DNA from: Phytophthora hibernalis
Lineage: Eukaryota > Oomycota > Peronosporomycetes > Peronosporales > Peronosporaceae
Length of the DNA: 64,000 nucleotides
Assembly (NCBI GenBank): GCA_012656075.1
Contig: JAAKBF010000020.1
Location: forward strand, 620,001 to 684,000
Reading direction: 5' to 3'
Shown in pieces: positions 55,120 to 64,000 of this stretch. Under the pieces are notes generated by a model, which saw only the letters and a list, made by a program, of their open reading frames with translations, had not been told where the DNA came from and made no database searches. Within the stretch, counting starts at the first letter, position 1. Each line of letters begins with the position of its first letter. Made by a program: the position numbers and the translations under genes.

Positions 55120-56082
55120 TTACAGACTCATCGCGTGGGCGAAGGAGCTGTAGCACCCCTCATCTTCTAGGCGCTTCTTAATTGAAGCTGCCATTGAGTC
55201 ACAAGTTGGAACCCCAGCTTTAATAGCTCTCTCCTCCATAATAGTTGTAACACAGGACATCAGTCGATCATACATCACATTTTGCGCCTCCGTAAGCTGT
55301 TGCATGTCTGTTCTCCGCAATTCTACAGCTTCCTTTAGATCACTGCGTACAGATTGAAGCTCACCTAGAATTTTCACGTGTAGTGGCGCTCCAGTCGGCT
55401 GTAGTTCATCGTTGTTAGAGTCACTTTGCACACGGGATCGTAGTCGGGCTATCAACTCGGCGTCGGCAAATAGTGGAGACTGGAACAGAGGATGAGCATC
55501 CGATAAATTTTGGCGGAGAAATTCAACGTGGTAAATCAGCGAGGCTAATGCGAATTCAGCCACGAGTTCAACGCTTTGGGGTAAACCAGGGAAGCAAATT
55601 TCTTTTGCTCTTTGCACTTCTTCATCGCTGGTAGTGAAGCGAGGAGGTAGAACTGCAAATTCAGGTTGTAGAATAGGAAGACCGCTAACTGTACGCCCAA
55701 CAAACATTGCATCGTGGCGGAGATAACGGTCTTGAACGCCTCCCATCGACCACCCAGCGCGAAAATGGACTGCTACGGATGGGGAACAAGCCATCGACCC
55801 CGATGAGCCGTACGTTGATGCTCCTTTGCGCATCGAATGCGTTCCAATGTCATCTACTGTGATTCCACGGCGCTCTAGCTCTGGACCGACTTCGGAACCT
55901 TTCAAAATTCTGCTAAGAACTTTTCTAAACCGCTCGTATTCATCATTGCCCGGGAAAAGGTGAACGTCATTGGTATCAAACCCATACGTAGCCCAATAGA
56001 TTCCTGTTTTCAAAACAAATAAAAAGTTATTGCAAAGAAACAATATCATGAAATGCGTATCACTTACCAAGAGCTAGAATAG
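55120..56082 (-). pseudogene. Crypton A, 5'-truncated copy (exon 2, intron and edge of exon 1)
   Basis: This copy contains the last ~15 bases of exon 1, the intron (56067-56004) and all of exon 2, including H-x-x-R and Tyr. The core-binding half and the first catalytic Arg are missing. The exon 2 frame is open to its stop at 55120 (ends FAHAMSL). It cannot encode an active recombinase. Confidence 0.85.
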
Positions 56083-56936
56083 CGAGGCCCGCGTCATCAC
56101 CTCAAAGGTCGTTTCGTACCAGGCACTACAAGAACAGTACAGCAGCTAGCTGTCTGAAACGGGCGGCCAGATCGTAGATCATCCCGTCAGCTTGGGCGAT
56201 GGCGTTGTGATCCTTGGCCTACCACGACAACCAGGTTTGGTCTACTCGAAGTGCACCGTTGAGATGACCACAAACTGCATGTGCACCTCCGTGGCCAGCA
56301 GATTGTTCATGGAGGGCGTGATCGCAGGAACGGGTCAGCTCCGGGATCCTGCTTCTTCAGCACGTGCGTGATATCGAACTGGGGGAGCGCATGAGCAGCG
56401 ACGCGTGGAAGACGCTAGAACCCGTGTCGACCCCACGAGGCCTACACGGACCTTAGCGGCGACCATGGTCGTGGTAGGGTGGGGAGTGCTGCTTGGTGTT
56501 CAGGCCAAAGACTTGCGTGAACGAAATGCCGACCTCTCTGTGATTTTCGTCGGCGTCTCGTCCCAATAGGACTGCATGTATTACATCACGGTAATCCTGG
56601 CTCAACAAACGTGGCGCTAAGAGGTGCCGCTGGTAAGCGAGTTAGTGTCAGCTTCAAACGCAGATACAGCTTACACGTGCACTTTTAAATTTAAAAATGA
56701 GTGCGAGGAGCTATAGCTCGCGACAAAGTCAGTGCTTTCAGGTACATATCGATACAGAGTTATAGTCTTCTTTTACTGTAAATTCTATTTTGTGGTGCTG
56801 CGGCCCGCGTACGGTGTGGCGTATGAGCTGCCATACATGAATGTTTTTACAGGCGGCCCCACTGCATTGATGTTTACTTTTGACCACTAATACACTAGAC
56901 CTCCAAATTAGAAATAGACCACTACCTTGAGATCTG

Positions 56937-57060
56937 ACCAATCACGAAATGTATGTGTGACATGATCGGAGATCCCTCCTCTGGCCGGGAGCAGACCAAT
57001 CACGAAATGTATATGTGTGACATGATCGGAGATCCCTTCTCTGGCCGGGAGCAGACCAAT
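56937..57060 (+). repeat. 58/60-bp tandem duplication
   Basis: Two units begin 'accaatcacgaaatgtat', at 56937 and 56995. The second differs by an inserted 'at' and one c/t change. A third, partial start (accaatt) follows at 57055. Confidence 0.9.
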
Positions 57061-57114
57061 TGATCAGTTGGGCAGAAGCTGAAGGAATCGCTGTATTAAA
57101 TCAATTGTCCATCC

Positions 57115-57141
57115 CTGAGTGCGAGCTTACCTCGCACTCAG
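57115..57141. repeat. Perfect hairpin, 11-bp stem and 5-nt loop
   Basis: ctgagtgcgag and ctcgcactcag flank cttac. The symmetry is exact. It may be a terminal or recombination-site structure of a lost element; no attached gene is visible. Confidence 0.7.
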
Positions 57142-58674
57142 CCTGATGAGTTCTTCCCGAGTCCCAATAGTGCCTTCCTCAAAATGTCATACCTCGACGA
57201 AGAAACAGGGATCGCACCGCCCCCTCTCCCGCCGCACGTCTTCCCAGGCCCATTCTGCACTTAGGGAGCCTCATCCGCGCTCCCCTCGCACGGAGGAGGC
57301 ATCATAAGTGAACCGCAATGCCTATTAACCCTTTTAAATGTCTGGTGAAGTATAAACCTGCCTCGGGGTTGTGTTGTACTGACACGTCCTCTCCGACCCC
57401 GAGCACAGAGCGGAGAACATTAGGGAGACTATACGAGGCCGCTAGCGTCACTTCGAGTAGAGGGCGCGCCAGACGTCTACGTAGGTAGAAGCTATCCGTT
57501 GGTCAACAGGGGCGTCGGCAAATGCGACTAGGAACTGCCGCTGCAGACAGCGATAGCTCGACTGTGACGAGTACCGATTACTATGGTTTTGTAATCACTT
57601 CACTTCCTCTGCATGAAAAAAATCTGCCTATTCAATCAGAGGCAGACTAGGTAACTAAAAGCCACGTCAATCGCGCTAGCCGTGGTTCAATAAGGTAAGT
57701 ATCTCTGATCGTGCTGTCGTCCTAACGTTCTCGACCAATTAAGGTTGATTTTCCGTAGGTCAGTCGTATTCGGGCAAATAGCCGCTACCGTGCACGGTAG
57801 GCGTCTTCTGTTATCGAGGCCTAGTGATCTGCTTCCTCAAAACTAATTCTCCGGAATACGGACAACGACATAAAAAGCCGGCAGACACTAAAACCCGGCA
57901 GAAAGCATTGTACTTTTACAGTGGGAATCGATCGAGCCAATCAGATTCAGTTAGTATACTTGGTTCTTCTATTACAAATGCTTTTGTGCATTTTTATGAA
58001 AATATGGGTATTTTATGGATGCTGCGTGTGGTTTATGCAGACTCCATGTAAACTTTGTACCGATCCCGACAGAGAAACCTGGCATTTGCAGTGCGTTTTA
58101 CAATAGGGGATGCCAGTCAGTGGTGCCGGCTTTGTATGTCGTTGTCTGTACACCGGATGAAGCCTGTCATATTATGCCATCATCAGGATACGCATCCGGA
58201 AAATTCTGATTAGCGACTATTGACGCTGCATACAATCTTCTAGATGAAGCGGCTTTGGTTGAGGATAGTAGCAGAATTGTCAGGATGCGATTCCTGAGCT
58301 CGATGCCGACGAATACAGTACTTGAAGTAATTGGAATTCCAACAATAAAGCACGTGCGCAGGCACGATTTCAACATGCTACAGTGCTTGCTACCTTAGCT
58401 CTACTACTCACGTTTGATAGTAGACGCATGAGAGAGTTGAAGATGTTGTAGCCGCATGCTAGCACCACGTGCGCGTATGCGACCGTGGTGGTGTGCAGCG
58501 GAAACATAACTTGGCGAACACGCCCCGAAGATTATCGCCCTCGACGAATCCGGTGCCCCTTGAATCTCGCGGTTTGAGCTCTACGTTGAGCCGAGATGAC
58601 CAGCTCATGCTGCGTCATATGCTGGAGTACTGTGGTGGTAAAATTGTACCACATCACTGAAGTTCTTTACTACG

Positions 58675-59264
58675 CCACAGAGTGCGTGGGATCGATGCAG
58701 AGCATGTTACTGACGAGGACGAAGTCGTACATGTAGATGATGTAGCCCTGTAAGAAGACAGCATTCACTACGAGTAGGAGCGGCACCATTTCTGCAGGCA
58801 GCGGACAGCGGGCCGAAGTACTCGTAAATGTCCATGTCGTACACGGCCCACTGCACGAACAGCGTGATGAGGAATCCGCTGAGGACGAGGAGCAGCATGA
58901 CACCAATGTCTCAACATTTCTTGGAGAACGAGCGGAACTCAAGATTAGTCATCCCAGCGACCTCGCGCCATCTCCTTCTCGTCCATAAAGTGCGCAGGAC
59001 CGCGGGGATTATCTAACAGACGCACAATCTCCCACTTAGGTCGTCGCGGCGTTTCCTTAAGCGAGCGACGACATTCGTTCTGAACAACTCAAATAAAATG
59101 TTAGGGTACATTGAACGCGCTGTGACATCATCTTGAGCCAATGCAGCGTTCCGTGAAGCCATGATCCACTTTAATGCGAGCCTCAGCCGCATAGCGACCG
59201 CCAGTTTCTTCTCAATGTTAGTAGCGACACCAATGGCGGTAGCTATAGCCGCCTTGCCTTCCAC
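58675..59264 (-). pseudogene. Fragment of a multi-span membrane protein gene
   Basis: The minus-strand frames read AIGVATNIEKKLAVAMRLRL, then DNPRGPAHFMDEKEMARGRW, then VLSGFLITLFVQWAVYDMDI with YEYFGPLSA. After a frame change it continues VPLLLVVNAVFLQGYIIYMY and DFVLVSNMLCIDP. Two hydrophobic spans and a conserved-looking linker suggest the end of a real membrane protein, but stops and shifts interrupt it and no start is seen. I do not recognise the family. Confidence 0.45.
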
Positions 59265-59489
59265 CCCGAAGTCTTCCTTCGCTTGTGGGTCTTCCTCTCA
59301 GCGGTGCGCTTCGTCGTGATTGCAAATTGTCCGAATTTACAGGATGCATGTGGTCACACAATGATTACATTAGGATGGGCGTCCGGAGAATTCCCAATAG
59401 TGACTTTTCGTGCTACATACAATCTTCTATATATACCTGCTTCAGTGGTCAACCAAGAGGAATTCACAGGACAACGATCCTAAGCAACA

Positions 59490-61221
59490 ATGGCTGCCGA
59501 ACCCGACGGTTTGCTGCTACTGGAAGCAGAAGTCACAAATGCACGGGCGAGCACGATTTCCACAAATTCGCGTGCTTCTTACGTAGGGTCTACAGTTCGG
59601 TTCCTGCAATGGATGCTTAAAAACAAGCGAGCACTGGTGACGGATAGCTTTACCAATTATCTCCTTTACGATGATCATGGAGTTGCAGACAAGAACTCGA
59701 TCAAGTCTGCTTTATCTTCCGCACCGGCCAACCCTCCCATCGAGTTCGATAGAATAACAGCACGTGATTTCCTGACGTGGGTTTCTTCAATGAAGAAGAA
59801 GAACGGCGACTTTCATAGTTTTTCTACGTATGCAGGACATCGTTCGGCCTTCTTCAACCTTTTCCAAGACTGCCACCGTGTTATGTCGGCTGGGCTAGAG
59901 CGTGCAATGAGCTCTCATTTCAAAGGACTTCAGCGCCAAGTTGCAGCGGCTATAAGCCAGGTCCACGGCCAGATCAAAGTGGGAAAAGATCCGATGTCGT
60001 TTGGGCTATACAAGCAAGTTGCCTTGGCGATGCTACGGAGTACTTCGCGCGATATGATCTTTGCACGGACCTTTATGATTCTATCGTGGAATTTAATGTC
60101 TAGGGCGGCGAATACTGTATCGATTAGTTATGGGCACTTGGAGTGGCGTGATGATGCGCTATGTGTCTATTTCGCACATATGAAGAATGACCAGCGTGGA
60201 ACACTACCGCGGGATCCACGCCACGTATACGCAAATCCGATTTCTCCTGAAATCTGTCCTATTCTAGCTCTTGGTAAGTGATACGCATTTCATGATATTG
60301 TTTCTTTGCAATAACTTTTTATTTGTTTTGAAAACAGGAATCTATTGGGCTACGTATGGGTTTGATACCAATGACGTTCACCTTTTCCCGGGCAATGATG
60401 AATACGAGCGGTTTAGAAAAGTTCTTAGCAGAATTTTGAAAGGTTCCGAAGTCGGTCCAGAGCTAGAGCGCCGTGGAATCACAGTAGATGACATTGGAAC
60501 GCATTCGATGCGCAAAGGAGCATCAACGTACGGCTCATCGGGGTCGATGGCTTGTTCCCCATCCGTAGCAGTCCATTTTCGCGCTGGGTGGTCGATGGGA
60601 GGCGTTCAAGACCGTTATCTCCGCCACGATGCAATGTTTGTTGGGCGTACAGTTAGCGGTCTTCCTATTCTACAACCTGAATTTGCAGTTCTACCTCCTC
60701 GCTTCACTACCAGCGATGAAGAAGTGCAAAGAGCAAAAGAAATTTGCTTCCCTGGTTTACCCCAAAGCGTTGAACTCGTGGCTGAATTCGCATTAGCCTC
60801 GCTGATTTACCACGTTGAATTTCTCCGCCAAAATTTATCGGATGCTCATCCTCTGTTCCAGTCTCCACTATTTGCCGACGCCGAGTTGATAGCCCGACTA
60901 CGATCCCGTGTGCAAAGTGACTCTAACAACGATGAACTACAGCCGACTGGAGCGCCACTACACGTGAAAATTCTAGGTGAGCTTCAATCTGTACGCAGTG
61001 ATCTAAAGGAAGCTGTAGAATTGCGGAGAACAGACATGCAACAGCTACGGAGGCGCAAAATGTGATGTATGATCGACTGATGTCCTGTGTTACAACTATT
61101 ATGGAGGAGAGAGCTATTAAAGCTGGGGTTCCAACTTGTGACTCAATGGCAGCTTCAATTAAGAAGCGCCTAGAAGATGAGGGGGTGCTACAGCTCCTTC
61201 GCCCACGCGATGAGTCTGTAA
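59490..61221 (+). mobile_element. Crypton A tyrosine recombinase gene, complete copy
   Basis: The start is ATG 59490. Exon 1 is 59490-60273, intron 60274-60337 is 64 nt, and exon 2 runs to about 61221. The N-terminal SAM-like helical core-binding region (TVRFLQWMLKNKRAL; ITARDFLTWVSSM) precedes the catalytic domain. Catalytic residues: R in WNLMSRAANT, K in AHMKNDQRG, H-x-x-R in GTHSMRKGAST, W in RAGWSMGG and Tyr in VQDRYLRHD. After that comes a helical tail with a coiled-coil-like segment (GELQSVRSDLKEAVEL). A one-base difference from the left copy at ~61050 (CTA against CTTA) breaks the frame, and G5 against G4 at ~61184 changes the last residues; 61221 assumes G4. It differs from Crypton B in lacking GCR1_C. 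Catalysis looks intact. Confidence 0.8.
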
Positions 61222-61584
61222 ATGAGGCATACCTCTCCAAACTTAATATTAACCTCTCACTACTTATCATCCTGAAAAGTCCAACAGCCGTCCGGTAAAT
61301 ACGAGTAAATAACCTTTCAGATTGTATGTACTGTACATACAGAAAGGTGGACGATACAGAGAAGACTGACACATAAATGTACTTGCATTACCGGTATTTA
61401 TATTTATCGGATGTGGACAGGGGGTGCCGTCCCCGTCTCGTCCCCGTCTCGTCCCCGTCTCGTCGCCGTCCCGTCCCGTCCCTCGGATAACTGGATTATC
61501 TGAAGGGAGCTCTTCCGGATAACAAATGATATTGGCACGATCCACTCAGTGGATCACTGGACATTATCATCCACTCGGCGTTCA

Positions 61585-61820
61585 CCTCCAGTGCAGAGAG
61601 GCGGGCGAGAAGTACACCGCTGTGCTGCGGGGGGGGTGATGGCCCCGTTAGTAGTGGTCGAGTGCAGAGAGGCGGGCGAGAAGTACGCCGCTGTGCTGTG
61701 GGGGGATGGCCCTGTTGACAGCGGCCGAGTGCGGAGAGGCGGGTGAAAAGTACGCCGCTGTGCTGCGGGGGTTATGGCCCCGTTAGCAGTGGTCGAGTGC
61801 AGAGAGGTGGGTGTGACGTA
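61585..61820 (-). repeat. ~67-bp minisatellite, right arm
   Basis: Mirror of the block at 54520-54755, with small run-length differences between the arms. Confidence 0.8.
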
Positions 61821-62046
61821 CAGCTGTGCTGCGGGGGTGATGGCCCCGTGTTGGTGACGGCAAGAACGGGCGCCGTAGTGCCGCAAGAGGTGGTATACTG
61901 GTGGCGGGCGAGCGCAAGCGAGGCGGGCGACATTACTCTAGCAGAGATGGTCATGTAGGTGGTGAACAGCACGACGGAATGGTAAGGAAGAATCCGTTTG
62001 CAACGCGAGATACTAACTGAATGAATTCACGATTTTTGGTAGCTGT

Positions 62047-63983
62047 TTACAGACTAATGGTTTTCTGTAAGCTATCGCTCAACGCATTAAGGGTAAGTTT
62101 TTCTTGGGTACGGGGAGCCTCGAGCACACACACAGCTTGTTCGTGACTAACTTTCTCATGTTGTGCGACAGCAAATATACGTTCGATGATACGCTTGCGT
62201 CGAAAGAAATAGCGTTTTTCGGCTGCAGTATTTCGCCAACTCGAACCGAGATGTTCCTCAAGATCCCTCACAGGGGACCGCCGTGTATGCCAAGCGACCA
62301 TTCCTGACAGACTTGGTGTACAGTCTTCAACGATCTCACCAACTTGTATGTCGCAGGAAGAGAGGCCTGAGCGGCGTGCGTCTGCGGCGCAGAGATAGAT
62401 GTGTCTGTATTGCTCCAATCGACGGTCAATCGAACAGGAGCAGCGCCCGATGTAAGCTGCTGAAATGATCCCGTTAAATTGTGAAGTGTTGTTCCAACTG
62501 CACTAATTTTGTCGTCGATATGCGCTAACGTCTGTTGTTGCTGTTGCTTTAGGTGGTCCATCAAATCAGGAACTACCTCATTCAAATGGATTGTTTGAGG
62601 TGATTTTTCCACGAGAAGTTTTGCCTTCAGCTCGGCGGCGAACGAATTGAACTCGTCAGTTGAACAGAGGGTGGGTGCCCTGGATGCACATCCCGCAGAA
62701 GTACGGCGTCTTGAAGAATTACAGTGCGAAGGTAAACTAACAATCCAAGAAGCCGCCAGTTGCTACATGTGGTGTTGACTGCTTCACATACGCTTCCATG
62801 TAGTTTTCGACAAATGGGAACACTTCGCGCTGCAGACTATCTTGCGGAACGAGGGCAGCGCGTTCCAAAAAGAACGATCGTCGGTCTGGCGAGAAGCCAG
62901 CAAGGGAGCGCATGGCATCTCGTGGCAAAGCAGTCAGGTAGCATCCCTCCATGGCTTCAGCATTCCAGCGCCCTAACCGTCGTATTTGTGACTCTGTTGC
63001 GCCTGCTAACTCTGCCATCCTCGATCCTGATCCTCGAGCGGCGTGGGTCTTCGCTTTTGAGTGCATTCCAAGAGCAGCAAAAGCTTTTACGGTAGCATCG
63101 TAATGAGCCCGCTATGTCAATGGAGTTGTAGAGTCTTTTCCCGACCTGAGTACTTTGATGTCATACCATTGTTCAGGCACTAGAAAATTTGGGATGGGTT
63201 CATTTTGAATACACATCTGAAGAAAAATACAGCCCGAGCGCTCCCACTGGACACACTTCGACGCTGCGGTGCCGGATACATGAACCAAATTCACGGCGGC
63301 CATACTGGTTCGTCTTACCCTGCTCCATCACCATAACCAACGCGCGGCACTCCGTGTATCCCTCGTGCTCCAGAACCACGCTAAACAGGTCAGGCAACTC
63401 CAAGTTGCGTACAGACTCCCCTTAATAAGCACGCATGGCACAAAAAATGGCTCATCCGGTTGCGTAAGTCACTTCCAGTGTTGAGATTCAAATAGTAGCG
63501 AGAGATTGAAACCAGGTCATCTGTAGTACAGTATCCATCCAACAAAGAACCAACCCCACGATCTACGTACTCACGCTTGTTTTTCTCGTGTTTTTCGCGC
63601 TTGAGCGATGACAGAAGCGCTTTGATGAGCATGTTGCGAGGGTGTGGGTGCGCATTTGCGCTTCGAGTTTGCTGATCACTGTACAGATCCGAGATTGCGT
63701 TCAGATACATCTCAACAGTGGCAACGCCAACTATACGCGAACCTCACGATCCACCACTTCTTCTCGAAGAAATAAGTGCATCTATGATGCCGTAACTTGA
63801 TAGCGTGTAGTTTCATGGAAACCTTTCGATCACACCAAGCCTTAAATTCTCGCTGCTTCGGCGCGTACGCGCAAATGGTGTTTGTAGGTCTTGCGTCTCG
63901 ACATCGATCAAGAGTTTTTGCGCGTGCACAAGAGTTGCGCGTGCACTCTCTTCAAGCTCCACTTGCAGACCCGGTGGCTCCAT
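62047..63983 (-). mobile_element. Crypton B tyrosine recombinase gene, right copy
   Basis: This is a mirror copy of the gene at 52355-54293, from ATG 63983 to stop 62047. It has the same domain order, the same catalytic R, H-x-x-R and Tyr positions, and the same in-frame TAG (63112-63114). It differs by rare substitutions, for example Asn-Glu-Val for Asn-Val-Val in the segment after QTIHLN. It lies convergent with Crypton A. Confidence 0.8.
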
Positions 63984-64000
63984 TGCGACCCTGCAGCACA

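Larger units (their letters stand above)
52338..56082 (+). repeat. Left arm of large inverted duplication (visible part)
   Basis: This arm is the reverse complement of 60259-64000, with position pairs summing to about 116340 throughout. It contains one full Crypton B gene, a minisatellite block, and the 3' exon plus intron of Crypton A. The inner boundary is sharp at 56082, within exon 1 of Crypton A. Arms are nearly identical: I noticed only a few substitutions (for example near 52384, 52557, 53761 and 54388) and several one-base run-length differences. The outer end cannot be placed. Confidence 0.95.
56083..59489. other. Spacer of the inverted duplication: mixed relic DNA
   Basis: No intact gene is seen. 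Contents: gene-like but broken sequence at 56160-56640, a 58-60-bp tandem duplication (56937-57060), a perfect hairpin (57115-57141), and possible retroelement-terminal-like sequence at 57300-57750. Two diverged copies of one segment occur at ~58165-58250 and ~59355-59430, and a decayed multi-span membrane protein gene lies on the minus strand (58675-59264). Only the last ~100 bp should be 5' flank of Crypton A. Confidence 0.55.
60259..64000 (-). repeat. Right arm of large inverted duplication (continues past window end)
   Basis: This arm matches 56082-52338 in reverse orientation. Unlike the left arm, it continues at its inner edge into an intact exon 1 of Crypton A, so this side looks like the source arrangement and the left arm like the truncated copy. 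The match still holds at base 64000. Confidence 0.95.

Noticed and set aside
57300..57750. Solo LTR of a retrotransposon
   Set aside because: Some promoter-like and symmetric sequence is present, but I could not find matching terminal repeats, TG...CA ends or a target-site duplication.
52338..64000. Inverted repeat as a pure chimeric-read artefact
   Set aside because: The inner sequences differ, the arms carry several substitutions, and the breakpoint is sharp inside a gene. It remains possible and is listed as a check.

Overview
The window looks like nuclear DNA of an oomycete, most likely a Phytophthora-type Peronosporales species. It is gene-dense and GC-rich, with short GT-AG introns (about 55-86 nt) that can be placed by protein continuity. 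It carries a ciliary gene (IFT121/WDR35), as expected for a zoospore former, oomycete-style secreted EGF proteins, an oomycete-type initiator (TCATTCC...AAATTT) in front of the WrbA-like gene, and Crypton and Mutator-type elements.

Layout. 1-12.7 kb: CDC50/LEM3 flippase subunit (-, cut by the window edge), a FUS/TAF15-like RRM protein (+), a membrane-anchored phosphatidylinositol 4-kinase (+), an IQ/SAP/RCC1/WW mosaic protein (+), and a Vps39/TRAP1-like tether (-). 12.7-28.7 kb: one enormous gene for a secreted fibre-like protein. It has a signal peptide and four EGF-like modules, followed by a 7-copy 210-bp array, a 26-copy 378/396/414-bp-class array, and a C-terminal phage-type intramolecular chaperone (Peptidase_S74) domain. 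A broken, inverted scrap of the same family lies in its upstream region. 28.7-51.7 kb: a double cytochrome-b5-like/ankyrin protein, a decayed Mutator/Ulp1 gene, two tandem homocysteine S-methyltransferases, an ACBD6-like protein, a membrane protein with a cold-shock-like domain, WDR35, an unnamed conserved membrane protein with a GC-AG intron, a PPR protein and a WrbA-type flavoprotein. 52.3-64 kb: a large inverted duplication (arms at least 3.74 kb, spacer 4.2 kb). It carries two different Crypton-type tyrosine recombinase genes arranged convergently, one complete and one truncated copy of the first, and two full-length copies of the second that share an in-frame amber codon.

Frame breaks. 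Most long genes show single-base breaks, and nearly all are cured by one extra base in a short homopolymer. In the big array the same missing G occurs in all 26 units, and the observed unit lengths (377/395/413) become exact multiples of three when one base is added. I read these mainly as systematic consensus errors of a long-read assembly rather than as pseudogenes, and I annotate whole genes across them. True decay is argued only for the Mutator/Ulp1 gene, the inverted scrap and the Crypton copies.

No operon-like pathway links the housekeeping genes. The most distinctive biology is the giant S74-terminated fibre protein and the paired Crypton inverted duplication.
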